Assembly: GCA_904393575.1 (NCBI GenBank)
Contig: CAJFMZ010000007.1
Location: 1 to 33,644 of the forward strand
DNA from: an uncultured Sellimonas sp.
Lineage (GTDB): Bacteria; Bacillota; Clostridia; Lachnospirales; Lachnospiraceae
Direction of reading: 5' to 3'
DNA: 33,644 bases
Part shown: one piece after another, positions 24,276-31,970 of the stretch
Layout of the letters: each line of letters begins with the position of its first letter
Numbering within the stretch: the first letter of the stretch is position 1
Made by a program: the position numbers and the translations under genes
Notes under the pieces: model-generated
Seen by the model: only the letters and a program-made list of their open reading frames with translations
The model's database searches: none
What the model was told of the DNA's origin: nothing

Positions 24276-25088
24276 TTATGCCAAAGTTTCCCTTCCTTTC
24301 ATCAGAACTTCGATATAATGGTCAAAATCTACATTATTTTGTTTCTTCAATGTCTCAATATAACTTTTCTTGATGCGATCTACCCCGGTAAACGCTCCGC
24401 AGATAGCTGTCGCCATCGCTCCGATCGTATCGGTATCTCCCCCTAAATTTGCACACATCAGACAGGCACGGTTCGGATCCTGCGCATAATAAGCAATGCT
24501 GACTGCAGCCGGTACAGACTCGATCATTCCAACACCCGCACCGACCACATCGTATAATTTTTTCAAAAATTCATCCTCATCGTCCCGGTACGTTTTCGCC
24601 AGTTCCAGTCCGATCTTCGTTCGTTCACCAAGACGTGCACTAAAGGTCTCACAGCCTTTCTGATATCCCAGCTCTTCAATATCCAGGATGTCCCCAATTA
24701 CTTTTTCAAAATCATCATTGACAATCGCAGAGCTGACTCCTGTTGCAATCATAGCCGCTCCCGCAATCGTCACATCACTCGTATGTGTCGCCCGCGATAC
24801 ATCATAAACATAGTCTACGATTTTCTCTTTTTCTTCCGGCAAAAACAGACATCCGATCGGCGCAATTCTCATAGCACTTCCGTTTGAAAGGGCCTGATCT
24901 GTATCATCTGTGAATTGACCCTTTTTATAATTACATGCAACCTCGTTTTCCGCAGGGCCATCCATCAGATCCGTAATCTTCCCTCCAAAAAACTTTCTGG
25001 CACGCTGACGTCCCCACAATTCAGCCGGCATTCCCATGGCGTCCCCCAATGCCATACCAAACAAAGCACCTGCAATCTTATTTTTCAT
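24276..25088 (-). CDS. ADP-ribosylglycohydrolase family protein, shortened
   Basis: This encodes 270 residues. Family motifs are KIAGALFGMALGDAMGMPAE at the N-terminus, the metal-binding FTDDTDQ (Asp61, Asp62), NGSAMRIAPIG, a DVTIAGAAMIA helix and GGDTDTIGAMATAI (216-229), which holds the second pair of magnesium ligands. Such enzymes remove ADP-ribose from proteins, nucleic acids or small molecules. In relatives I know, about 60 residues of helices separate the TDDT motif from NGSAMR. Here they are joined within five residues (DQALS), so an internal in-frame deletion is likely and activity is doubtful. I chose the ATG at 25086-25088, preceded by GGAGG. A perfect palindrome lies 20 bases upstream of the start and looks like an operator. 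Confidence 0.82.
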   Translation of the reverse strand: MKNKIAGALFGMALGDAMGMPAELWGRQRARKFFGGKITDLMDGPAENEVACNYKKGQFTDDTDQALSNGSAMRIAPIGCLFLPEEKEKIVDYVYDVSRATHTSDVTIAGAAMIATGVSSAIVNDDFEKVIGDILDIEELGYQKGCETFSARLGERTKIGLELAKTYRDDEDEFLKKLYDVVGAGVGMIESVPAAVSIAYYAQDPNRACLMCANLGGDTDTIGAMATAICGAFTGVDRIKKSYIETLKKQNNVDFDHYIEVLMKGRETLA

Positions 25089-25107
25089 CCCGCCACCTCC
25101 ATGTTCT

Positions 25108-25121
25108 GTTGTAATTACAAC
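25108..25121. promoter_or_regulatory. Operator-like perfect palindrome (copy 2)
   Basis: GTTGTAATTACAAC is a perfect 14-base palindrome 20 bases before the glycohydrolase start codon, where a bound protein would block transcription or translation initiation. It is nearly identical to the palindrome at 23919-23932. The regulator is not known; half-sites of this kind are used by CRP/FNR and GntR families among others. Confidence 0.55.
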
Positions 25122-25159
25122 TTGCATTTTCCCTAAATGGTTAGGAAGTATATAAAAGA

Positions 25160-25181
25160 TTGCCCAGCACAAACTGGGCAA
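25160..25181 (-). terminator. Terminator of uppP
   Basis: TTGCCCAG (25160-25167) and CTGGGCAA (25174-25181) form an 8-bp stem with a 6-base loop. The minus strand continues TCTTTTATAT. It lies 40 bases after the uppP stop. Confidence 0.8.
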
Positions 25182-25220
25182 CACATCATAGCTGGTATTC
25201 TTTTTATTACGCCTGTTTTA

Positions 25221-26054
25221 CTATACCTGAATCACTCCCGCCATGCTGCAGAGCAGGACGATGATTCCAAGAACAATCCGGTACCATCCGAATACCTGGA
25301 AGTCATGCTTTTTGATGTAATCCATCAGGAAACGGATGACTACGATGGATACGAGGAATGCTGTAATCATTCCGACAGCGAGCACCAGAAGCTCTGACCC
25401 GGAAAACGCGAATCCGTACTTGAGGACTTTTAACAGACTTGCCCCCAGCATAACCGGAACCGCAAGGAAAAAGGTGAACTCGGATGCCGCTTTTCTGGAT
25501 ACCCCGATGAGCAGAGCGCCGACAATGGTAGCCCCGGAACGGGATGTTCCTGGGAAGACTGCGGCAATCAACTGGAACACACCGATAATCAGCACTGCGG
25601 AAACCGTCAGATCCTCTACCGTTTTCATTCGCGGTCTTCTTCCTTTATTCCAGCGTTCAATCACAATGAAGGCGATACCAAAGACAATCAGGGCAATGGC
25701 CACCGGAACCGCATGATAGAACATTGCCTCAAAAACATCATCAAACAGGATTCCGATCACAGCCGCCGGAATACATGCCAGGAGGATTTTCCCCCATAGA
25801 ATCATTTTATCCATTTCGATTACCGAGCGTTTTTTATCTTTAAACTGAAATGGGAAGAGCTGATTCCAGAACTGCAGTACGACCGCAAAGATCGCGCCGA
25901 GCTGGATTACCACCAGAAAAACATTGACAAAGTCTTCACTCCCCTTCAGCTTGATAAACTCGTCCAGAAGAATCATATGACCTGTACTGCTGACAGGGAG
26001 CCATTCTGTGATTCCCTCCACAATTCCAAACAACACTGCTTTTAAAATTTCCAT
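25221..26054 (-). CDS. uppP: Undecaprenyl-diphosphate phosphatase
   Basis: This encodes 277 residues with eight or so membrane segments. Both catalytic signatures of the BacA/UppP family are present: EGITEWLPVSSTGH (residues 13-26, with the catalytic Glu pair region) and FPGTSRSGATI (about 167-177). It removes a phosphate from C55 undecaprenyl pyrophosphate at the membrane, recycling the lipid carrier for peptidoglycan and teichoic acid synthesis, and overexpression gives bacitracin resistance in other bacteria. AAGGAG precedes the ATG by about six bases. It lies 38 bases after the EamA transporter gene, probably on the same transcript, and ends with its own terminator. Confidence 0.95.
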   Translation of the reverse strand: MEILKAVLFGIVEGITEWLPVSSTGHMILLDEFIKLKGSEDFVNVFLVVIQLGAIFAVVLQFWNQLFPFQFKDKKRSVIEMDKMILWGKILLACIPAAVIGILFDDVFEAMFYHAVPVAIALIVFGIAFIVIERWNKGRRPRMKTVEDLTVSAVLIIGVFQLIAAVFPGTSRSGATIVGALLIGVSRKAASEFTFFLAVPVMLGASLLKVLKYGFAFSGSELLVLAVGMITAFLVSIVVIRFLMDYIKKHDFQVFGWYRIVLGIIVLLCSMAGVIQV

Positions 26055-26092
26055 CTGTTTTCTCCTTGATTTTTTATTGATTCACTGTCCTA

Positions 26093-26959
26093 TCAAAGTA
26101 CTGCCATGGCAATCGTACCGGCAGTTAAAAGGATCAGGCCGGCTGCCGCCTTACGGCTCAGCCTTTCGCCAAATACAAAGTAGGAAAAGAGAACGGTCAC
26201 CAGCACGCTCAGCTTGTCAATCGGTGCTACGATGCTTGCCGGTCCTTCCTGAAGCGCCCGGTAATAGCAAAGCCACGATGCTCCTGTGGCAATTCCGGAG
26301 CAGCAGATAAAGAAAAGCTCCTTCTTCGGGATCTTCCTGACTTCCTTCTGCTTTTTCTGGATTCCTACCATGAGCCAGGCCATCACCAGCACAACACAGG
26401 TGCGGATCGCTGTTCCAAGGTTGGACTCTACTCCGGAAATCCCGATCTTCCCCAGAATCGCTGTCAGACTTGCAAACAGTGCCGAGCCTGCTGCATAGAG
26501 AATCCATCCTGCTTTCCCGCTTGCATCCTTGACTTCCACATCCTTTTTCTCGATCATCAGAAAAATACCCGCCGCAATCACAATCACCGCCGCCGTTTTT
26601 GCAAGGGAAATCCCTTCATGCAGGAAAATCAGCGCAAGCAGGATCGTCAGCACTGTGCTGGATTTGTCGATGGGGACCACCTTGTTGATATCTCCCACCT
26701 GCAATGCCTTAAAGTAACAGAGCCACGATGCCCCCGTTGCCGCACCGGACAGGACCAGGAAGAGAAGCGTCTTTGCATCAATCGCTGAAATCTCCTCTGC
26801 CGATCCCACGATTCCCACAATCACCCACGAAAAAATCAGGATTACGATTGTCCGTACCGCAGTCGCCACAGTAGAATCGGTTTTCCTGATTCCGCATTTT
26901 GCTAAAATAGAAGTGACCCCTGCAAAAAAGGCAGAGCCCGCTGCATAGAAAAGCCACAT
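26093..26959 (-). CDS. EamA-family (DMT) transporter
   Basis: This encodes 288 residues with ten hydrophobic segments in two EamA repeats. The repeats are recognisable because the same motifs occur twice: GAATGASWLCYFKALQVGDINKV-like text at about 73-95 and SGIATGASWLCYYRALQEG at about 216-234, each followed by PIDKxSxxxT. Both halves start with WxxYAAGSAxFA. This is a complete drug/metabolite transporter-superfamily exporter or permease in the inner membrane, with unknown substrate. AAGGAA lies before the ATG at 26957-26959. It is followed closely by uppP. The hairpin at 27013-27041 separates it from the P-type ATPase gene. Confidence 0.88.
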   Translation of the reverse strand: MWLFYAAGSAFFAGVTSILAKCGIRKTDSTVATAVRTIVILIFSWVIVGIVGSAEEISAIDAKTLLFLVLSGAATGASWLCYFKALQVGDINKVVPIDKSSTVLTILLALIFLHEGISLAKTAAVIVIAAGIFLMIEKKDVEVKDASGKAGWILYAAGSALFASLTAILGKIGISGVESNLGTAIRTCVVLVMAWLMVGIQKKQKEVRKIPKKELFFICCSGIATGASWLCYYRALQEGPASIVAPIDKLSVLVTVLFSYFVFGERLSRKAAAGLILLTAGTIAMAVL

Positions 26960-27012
26960 CTGATATTCCTTCTTTCTATCTTACTTTGATCTGTTTCCTG
27001 CTTCATTTACAC

Positions 27013-27041
27013 GGAAGCCGCAGATCATCTCTGCGGCCTCC
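27013..27041 (-). terminator. Hairpin after the P-type ATPase gene
   Basis: GCCGCAGA (27017-27024) and TCTGCGGC (27030-27037) form an 8-bp GC stem, extended by GGA/TCC after a mismatch. It begins about eight bases after the stop at 27049 but has no T tract, so it may be a weak terminator or mRNA-stabilising hairpin. Confidence 0.5.
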
Positions 27042-27048
27042 CATCTGT

Positions 27049-29361
27049 TTATTTCACCGTTTTTTCCTTCGCTTGCATTCTGCGTACCTGCTCCAGCACC
27101 AGAATCACTACAAAAGCAATGAGCGCCCCGACCAGAACCGTGACCGCCATCGGCATGGTCACTGCCGTAATTTCAAGCAGCGACGGGAAGAGGGCCAGCG
27201 CCAGGAAGGTACCACCAACCATGGTCACACAGACAAACAGTCTGAGCGGCGTAAACGGGATGCAGCTCTTTACTACTGCCGCCATGGAAATCAGAATCAG
27301 CAGAAGGTACATTACCGTCTGTCTCTCCTCTGTTCCAAACGGTGCCAGAAGCGTAAACACCGCAATCATGCAGGCCACCGTAATTCCAAACGGCGCCGCA
27401 TGAGACAATGCCGTCGGGAGAAATTTCCCACGGATTCTCCTTGTATCCGACTCCACAATCGATACAAACGATGGATACGCCTCGATACAGGCATCGATCA
27501 GCGTAATCTGAATCGGAATAAACGGGAATGCCCGATTGGTGATCAGACAGAAAAACGATACCAGCACAGAATAAATCGTCTTGATAAAGAATACCTGCGC
27601 TGTTCTTGTAACGTTGTTGATAACCTTTCGCCCTTCCATTACCACATGCGGAAGGTTCGTAAAATCAGAATCCAGAAGCACTACCTGCGCGATCTGGCGG
27701 CTCGCATCACTTCCGTCCGCTACCGCAATCGAACAGTCCGCCTCCCGGAGCGCCAGCAGATCGTTGACTCCGTCACCTGTCATGGCCACCTGATGGCCCT
27801 GACGCTTTAATGCCAGAACCAGTTCCTGCTTCTGCTTTGGCGTCACTCTGGCAAATACTGCGTATTTCTGACAGAGCATATCATAATCCAGATTCTCGCC
27901 AAGCGTGGACAAATCAATGGCATCCTGCCACCGCTCAAGCCCCGCACGCTTTGCAATCATCGATACCGTCTTTACATGGTCTCCGGAAATGACCTTGACA
28001 TCCACGCCTTCTCTCTTAAAGAACGCAAGCGTTTCTTCTGCGTTTTTACGGATCGTATCCTCCAGTATCACACTGTAGACCGGACGGATTCCCTCCGGAA
28101 GCACACTGTCATTTTCCCATTTCTCTTTATAGTATCCAATAATAATGACACGTCTTCCCTGTTCCAGCTCCTGCTCCAGATTTTCCGGAAGAGCACCCAT
28201 CAGCCTTTCCGGAGCCCCGACAAAAATACTGCCTTCATTTTCAAAACTGATACATCCCCACTTCCGTTTGGACGAAAAGGAAATCTTATTGACCGGGCGG
28301 TATACCGCCTCCGGAGCAAACCAGCTCTTCAAAGCCTGGAAAGTTGCATTATTGTCATCACTTGCTGCCATATAGGACTGGATCAGCGCATCGATTTCTC
28401 CGCCGGAAAGATCCGTCAACGGAAGCGCCGAATGCACAGTCAGCTTCCCATCCGTGATGGTCCCCGTCTTATCCAGGCAGATCGTATCCACATGCGCCAA
28501 CGTCTCCAGGGAGTAAATATTCTGAACCAGAATCTTCATCCTTGCAAGCCGGATCACACCAGCCGCCAGAGAAACAGAAATCAAAAGCACAAGCCCCTTC
28601 GGAAGCATTCCAAGAAGTGCCGCCGAAGAAGAAATCACCGACTCATCCAGCGGTGTATTTCTTAGGAAATACGCCTCTAAAAACAACACAATTCCAAGAG
28701 GAATAATCAGAAAACTTGTAAACTTCGTCACCTTGCGCATAGAACCAAGCAGTTCCGAATGCACCTGCTTTTCCTGCTTTACCTCATTGGCAAGCTTCGT
28801 TGCGTAATTTTCATCTCCCACATGGGTGACCCTTGCATACGCCTTGCCAGAAATCACCGAACTGCCCGAAAAAAGCTCCGCTCCCTGCTCCTTCACAACC
28901 GCATCACTCTCACCGGTCAGAAGAGACTCATTGACCTCCAGCATCCCATCCACAACAACCGCATCATTACAGATCTGATTGCCGCTGGCCAGCACGATAA
29001 GATCATCCTTGACAATCTCCTCCATCTCCACCGTCATTTCCCGGTTCTCCCGGCGCACACGAACAGTCGGACGATTCAGAATGGACAGCTCGTCTACCAG
29101 CTTCTTCGCCTTCAGCTCCTGCGCAATTCCGATGACAATGTTCAGAATAATGATAGCGATAAACAGCATATTGGAATATGCGCCAACTAAAAACAGCAGC
29201 ACCGCAATCAAAAAGTTCAAAAAATTGAACAAGGTACAAAGATTTTCCCGCACAATCTGCGGCTTCGTCTTCGTAATCTTCGCGGCTCCTGTACCACCCT
29301 CACCACGGGCCTTCCGCTCCTCCACTTCACGGGCCGACAGACCCGATAGATTTTCATTCAT
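27049..29361 (-). CDS. P-type cation-transporting ATPase (CtpE-like)
   Basis: This encodes 770 residues. N-terminal GLSAREVEERKARGEGG is typical of the P2/P3-like CtpE group. The actuator motif is LLTGES (about 147-152), the phosphorylation motif ICLDKTGTITDG has Asp297, and MTGDGVNDLLALREADCSIAV marks the hinge near residue 550. About ten membrane segments are visible, four before and six after the cytoplasmic core. The helix-4 motif reads GMLPKGLVLL, with Lys where many calcium pumps have Glu (PEGL). The mycobacterial relative CtpE imports calcium, but the ion here is not certain. I chose the ATG at 29359-29361 (AGGAGG upstream). A promoter at 29502-29530 gives a leader of about 130 bases. 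No metal-binding N-terminal domain is present. Confidence 0.9.
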   Translation of the reverse strand: MNENLSGLSAREVEERKARGEGGTGAAKITKTKPQIVRENLCTLFNFLNFLIAVLLFLVGAYSNMLFIAIIILNIVIGIAQELKAKKLVDELSILNRPTVRVRRENREMTVEMEEIVKDDLIVLASGNQICNDAVVVDGMLEVNESLLTGESDAVVKEQGAELFSGSSVISGKAYARVTHVGDENYATKLANEVKQEKQVHSELLGSMRKVTKFTSFLIIPLGIVLFLEAYFLRNTPLDESVISSSAALLGMLPKGLVLLISVSLAAGVIRLARMKILVQNIYSLETLAHVDTICLDKTGTITDGKLTVHSALPLTDLSGGEIDALIQSYMAASDDNNATFQALKSWFAPEAVYRPVNKISFSSKRKWGCISFENEGSIFVGAPERLMGALPENLEQELEQGRRVIIIGYYKEKWENDSVLPEGIRPVYSVILEDTIRKNAEETLAFFKREGVDVKVISGDHVKTVSMIAKRAGLERWQDAIDLSTLGENLDYDMLCQKYAVFARVTPKQKQELVLALKRQGHQVAMTGDGVNDLLALREADCSIAVADGSDASRQIAQVVLLDSDFTNLPHVVMEGRKVINNVTRTAQVFFIKTIYSVLVSFFCLITNRAFPFIPIQITLIDACIEAYPSFVSIVESDTRRIRGKFLPTALSHAAPFGITVACMIAVFTLLAPFGTEERQTVMYLLLILISMAAVVKSCIPFTPLRLFVCVTMVGGTFLALALFPSLLEITAVTMPMAVTVLVGALIAFVVILVLEQVRRMQAKEKTVK

Positions 29362-29501
29362 CACACACAGCCTCCTGCACTCCTGTTTCTTACAAAGATT
29401 ATCATCTTCACGGAAACAACATTTTATGAATTTACAAATCATTTCTAAATTTTCCGCATGCCACCCCACCATCCGGCGGCAGTACACTCACACGGAATTC
29501 T

Positions 29502-29530
29502 ATCATACCAGAAAGCACACAAAAATGCAA
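29502..29530 (-). promoter_or_regulatory. Promoter of the P-type ATPase gene
   Basis: On the minus strand TTGCAT (29525-29530) and TATGAT (29502-29507) are 17 bases apart. The leader between here and 29361 contains no obvious known riboswitch. Confidence 0.65.
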
Positions 29531-29576
29531 TTTCATCTCCATTATATCAGCCAAAACCCAGACATACAACCATTAT

Positions 29577-29612
29577 CGGGGACGTGTACCTGTGCATAGG
29601 TACACGTCCCCG
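29577..29612. repeat. REP-like perfect palindrome
   Basis: CGGGGACGTGTACCT (29577-29591) and its exact complement AGGTACACGTCCCCG (29598-29612) form a 15-bp stem with a six-base loop. A second small palindrome, CGACGA-T-TCGTCG (29611-29623), abuts it. No T tract follows. The GGGGACG...CGTCCCC ends resemble dispersed REP-type repeats mobilised by RAYT (Y1) transposases in Firmicutes (from memory). Confidence 0.6.
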
Positions 29613-29627
29613 ACGATTCGTCGATGA

Positions 29628-30197
29628 TTAGTTCAGCAGTTTGCTGCCTTTTTCGCAGATTTCGTAGATCTGGTCATATTTTTCTTCGATGAGTGGCGTG
29701 ATTTTCTGTGTCTGTCTGTGTACTGTCTTTTTATAGAGGAAATACGGCAGAATCCATCCGATAAATCCTGGAATGGCCAGAAGGATGCACAGTGCGATGT
29801 GTGGTGGGCTGGCGGTCACTGCGAAGGTGGAGCCGGCCATAAATGCGGTTCCTATGATGCCTGTCGTGATTGCAAGGATGGAGGGCAGAGAAGTTTTTTC
29901 TTTTTCCAGGTGATGAATTTCTTCTATATTTGCCTCAAAGTTTCTCTGCAGTCTTGTCAATTCGGCTTTATTGACGATTTTCCGGTTTCTTTTCAGACTG
30001 AGTATGCTTTTTCTGTGATAAGTGCCCTGTTTCCTTCCTATGGGATGTTCGGTCTGAATGTCTTTTACATTCTCATCGATTTCCCAGCCAAAGTTTGCGT
30101 ACCCGTCTATCAGGAAGGAGATCTGTCCTGGATCTGCCTCCACCTGTTTATATTCATAGCTGATGAAGCGGGTCCTTGTTCTGTTTTCATTCTCCAC
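29628..30197 (-). CDS. Two-pass membrane protein of a two-component operon
   Basis: This encodes 189 residues. The first ~80 are soluble and charged (RTRFISYEYKQVEADPGQ, then a Trp-containing strand). A helical coiled stretch rich in Glu/Lys (about 77-102) leads to two membrane segments (about 106-128 and 133-153), then a basic and helical C-terminal tail. The start lies inside the kinase gene (11-base overlap), so it is translated with it. I recognise no named domain. The position at the end of a sensor/regulator operon suggests an accessory or feedback component, but this is only inference from context. The GC content is like the neighbours. Confidence 0.72.
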   Translation of the reverse strand: MENENRTRTRFISYEYKQVEADPGQISFLIDGYANFGWEIDENVKDIQTEHPIGRKQGTYHRKSILSLKRNRKIVNKAELTRLQRNFEANIEEIHHLEKEKTSLPSILAITTGIIGTAFMAGSTFAVTASPPHIALCILLAIPGFIGWILPYFLYKKTVHRQTQKITPLIEEKYDQIYEICEKGSKLLN

Positions 30198-31302
30198 TTC
30201 TTTCCACCTCCGATTGTCCTGTTACTTGTTCTGGTCCGGGGAGCGTGACGGTAAACGTGCTTCCCCGGCCTTCCTGGCTTTCAACGGAAATTTCGCCGCC
30301 CATAAGGATCAGGACGCGCCTGACAAGGGCAAGCCCCAGTCCGTTTCCTTCTTTGGAATGGGATGTGTCTCCCTGATAAAATTTATCAAAAATGTGTGTT
30401 ATATTTTCCCGGCTCATGCCGCATCCGGTATCCGTGATCTCCACTTCTACGAACGTGTCTCTGAATTTCTGGTGAATCCGTACGCTTCCTCCTGGTTCGG
30501 TAAATTTGATTGCATTGGAAATGAGATTGTTCCACACCAGTTCCATCAGGCTTGGATCGGCCTGAATCATTGCTTTGTCTTCCATCTCCACCTCCAGATT
30601 CAGGTCCTTTTGATCCCACATTTCCTCGTATTGCAGGATGCAGTCTTCCAGTTGTCCGCACAGATCGTACGCTTTGATTTCCGGATCGATTCTCTGGTTT
30701 TCCAGTTTGTTAAGTTTCAAAATATTGCTGATCAGGTTGGAAAGCTTCTCCGCAGCTTCTTCAATATTGCCTGCATATTCCTGTGTTTCCTCTTCTGTGG
30801 TGTTTTCCATCTGTATCAGCTGTGCATAGTTTTTGATAATGGCAATCGGTGTCTTCATCTCATGGGACACATTGGAGATGAAATCGGTCTTCAAGGTTTC
30901 CACGCTTCCAAGCTCCTCCACCATCTTGTTGAAATCCAGGATCATGACGTCCAGATAGTCCAGCCTGTTGGCGGCATGTACCGTAGGCACATAGACGGAA
31001 AAATCTCCCCCTGCCACCTCTTCTGTAGCTTTTGCCAGACGGTGAAGCGGGACTTCGTAGGTGGCTTTGATCTTCTTTCTCGTAAAAAGAGTCAGTCCCA
31101 CCGCCACAATCCCCCAGTAAATGATCGGGAACAGTGTCTGGACCAGTCCATTCCATTCCAGCTTATTCATCAGCACAAGCAGTCCCTGATGAATTCCGGA
31201 CATCAAAAACAATACTCCCAGATAAATTGCAAACAGGGATAGCGGGAACAGACTGTCTTTAATCAGCCTGTTCTCCTGCCCTTCTTTTCTTTTCCGTTTC
31301 AT
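30187..31302 (-). CDS. Sensor histidine kinase
   Basis: This encodes 371 residues. Two membrane segments (about 17-38 and 55-74) are separated by only about 16 residues, so there is almost no external sensing domain. HAMP follows (about 75-128), then TDFISNVSHEMKTPIAIIKNY with phospho-acceptor His147. The ATPase part has WNNLISNAIKFTE (N box), ITDTGCGM and GNGLGLALVRRVLILMGG. Kinases with such short loops often sense membrane stress or work through a partner protein, here perhaps the flanking membrane proteins. The start overlaps the regulator stop (ATGA, 31299-31302), and the small membrane protein overlaps its end by 11 bases. Confidence 0.92.
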   Translation of the reverse strand: MKRKRKEGQENRLIKDSLFPLSLFAIYLGVLFLMSGIHQGLLVLMNKLEWNGLVQTLFPIIYWGIVAVGLTLFTRKKIKATYEVPLHRLAKATEEVAGGDFSVYVPTVHAANRLDYLDVMILDFNKMVEELGSVETLKTDFISNVSHEMKTPIAIIKNYAQLIQMENTTEEETQEYAGNIEEAAEKLSNLISNILKLNKLENQRIDPEIKAYDLCGQLEDCILQYEEMWDQKDLNLEVEMEDKAMIQADPSLMELVWNNLISNAIKFTEPGGSVRIHQKFRDTFVEVEITDTGCGMSRENITHIFDKFYQGDTSHSKEGNGLGLALVRRVLILMGGEISVESQEGRGSTFTVTLPGPEQVTGQSEVERSGE

Positions 31303-31970
31303 TGCAGCACCGCCTTGTATCCGAGCCCTCTGACCGTCACGATCTTAAAGCCGTCACAGCCGGACAGCTTGGCCCGAAGCTTGGTCATATACACATCCAC
31401 GGCCCTCAGACTCGTATCACTGTCCACGTCCCAGAATTCGTCCATCAACTGAGCCCTGGAAAAGGTCTTCTTCGGATAGGACAAAAGTTTATAGATAATC
31501 TGAAATTCCCGCGTTGTCAGGCTGATCTCTTCCCCGTCCACTTCGGCGGTCATTCCGTCCGCGTCCAACAGGAGGTTCCCCACTGTAATTTTCCGCTCCA
31601 TCTCGATGTTTGCCCGCCTCAGGAGCGCCCGGACACGGAGCACCAGCTCCTCCAGATCTACCGGCTTGACCATATAGTCATCGATCCCCAGCTGAAATCC
31701 CTTCTGTTTGGACGGCAAGTCATCTTTTGCAGACATAAAAAGAATGGGAATCCGTTTATTTACGTTCCGCACAGTCTTTGCAAACTCAAACCCGTCCACT
31801 TCCGGCATCATAATGTCCGAAATGATCAGATCATACAGACTGTTATACATCTCATCGTATGCATCCTTTGCATTCAGACAGCCCTTTGCCTGAAATCCGC
31901 TGTCATTCAGATAGGTACAGACGATCCGGTTTAATTTTTCGTCATCTTCCACAACAAGGATATGTATCAT
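31299..31970 (-). CDS. OmpR-family response regulator
   Basis: This encodes 223 residues. The receiver domain has VVEDDEKLN (acidic pair at 9-10), phospho-acceptor Asp52 in LIISDIMMPEVDGFEF, and Lys in YMVKPVDLEEL. The winged-helix domain shows LTTREFQIIYKLLSYP, SRAQLMDEFWDVDSDTSLRAVDVY and KIVTVRGLGYKAVLQ. I chose the ATG at 31968-31970, after GGAGGAG. The start lies within the 3' end of the preceding membrane protein gene (29-base overlap), and its stop overlaps the kinase start by four bases. Four genes are thus locked together by overlaps. Confidence 0.92.
   Translation of the reverse strand: MIHILVVEDDEKLNRIVCTYLNDSGFQAKGCLNAKDAYDEMYNSLYDLIISDIMMPEVDGFEFAKTVRNVNKRIPILFMSAKDDLPSKQKGFQLGIDDYMVKPVDLEELVLRVRALLRRANIEMERKITVGNLLLDADGMTAEVDGEEISLTTREFQIIYKLLSYPKKTFSRAQLMDEFWDVDSDTSLRAVDVYMTKLRAKLSGCDGFKIVTVRGLGYKAVLQ

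Noticed and set aside
29362..29487. N-terminal extension of the P-type ATPase upstream of 29361
   Set aside because: The frame is open but lacks a ribosome-binding site, overlaps the leader behind the promoter and adds Cys-rich sequence with no family match; AGGAGG supports the ATG at 29361.
29577..29612. Terminator for the membrane protein gene ending at 29628
   Set aside because: The stem is perfect but no T tract follows on either strand; a repeat-type element explains it better.
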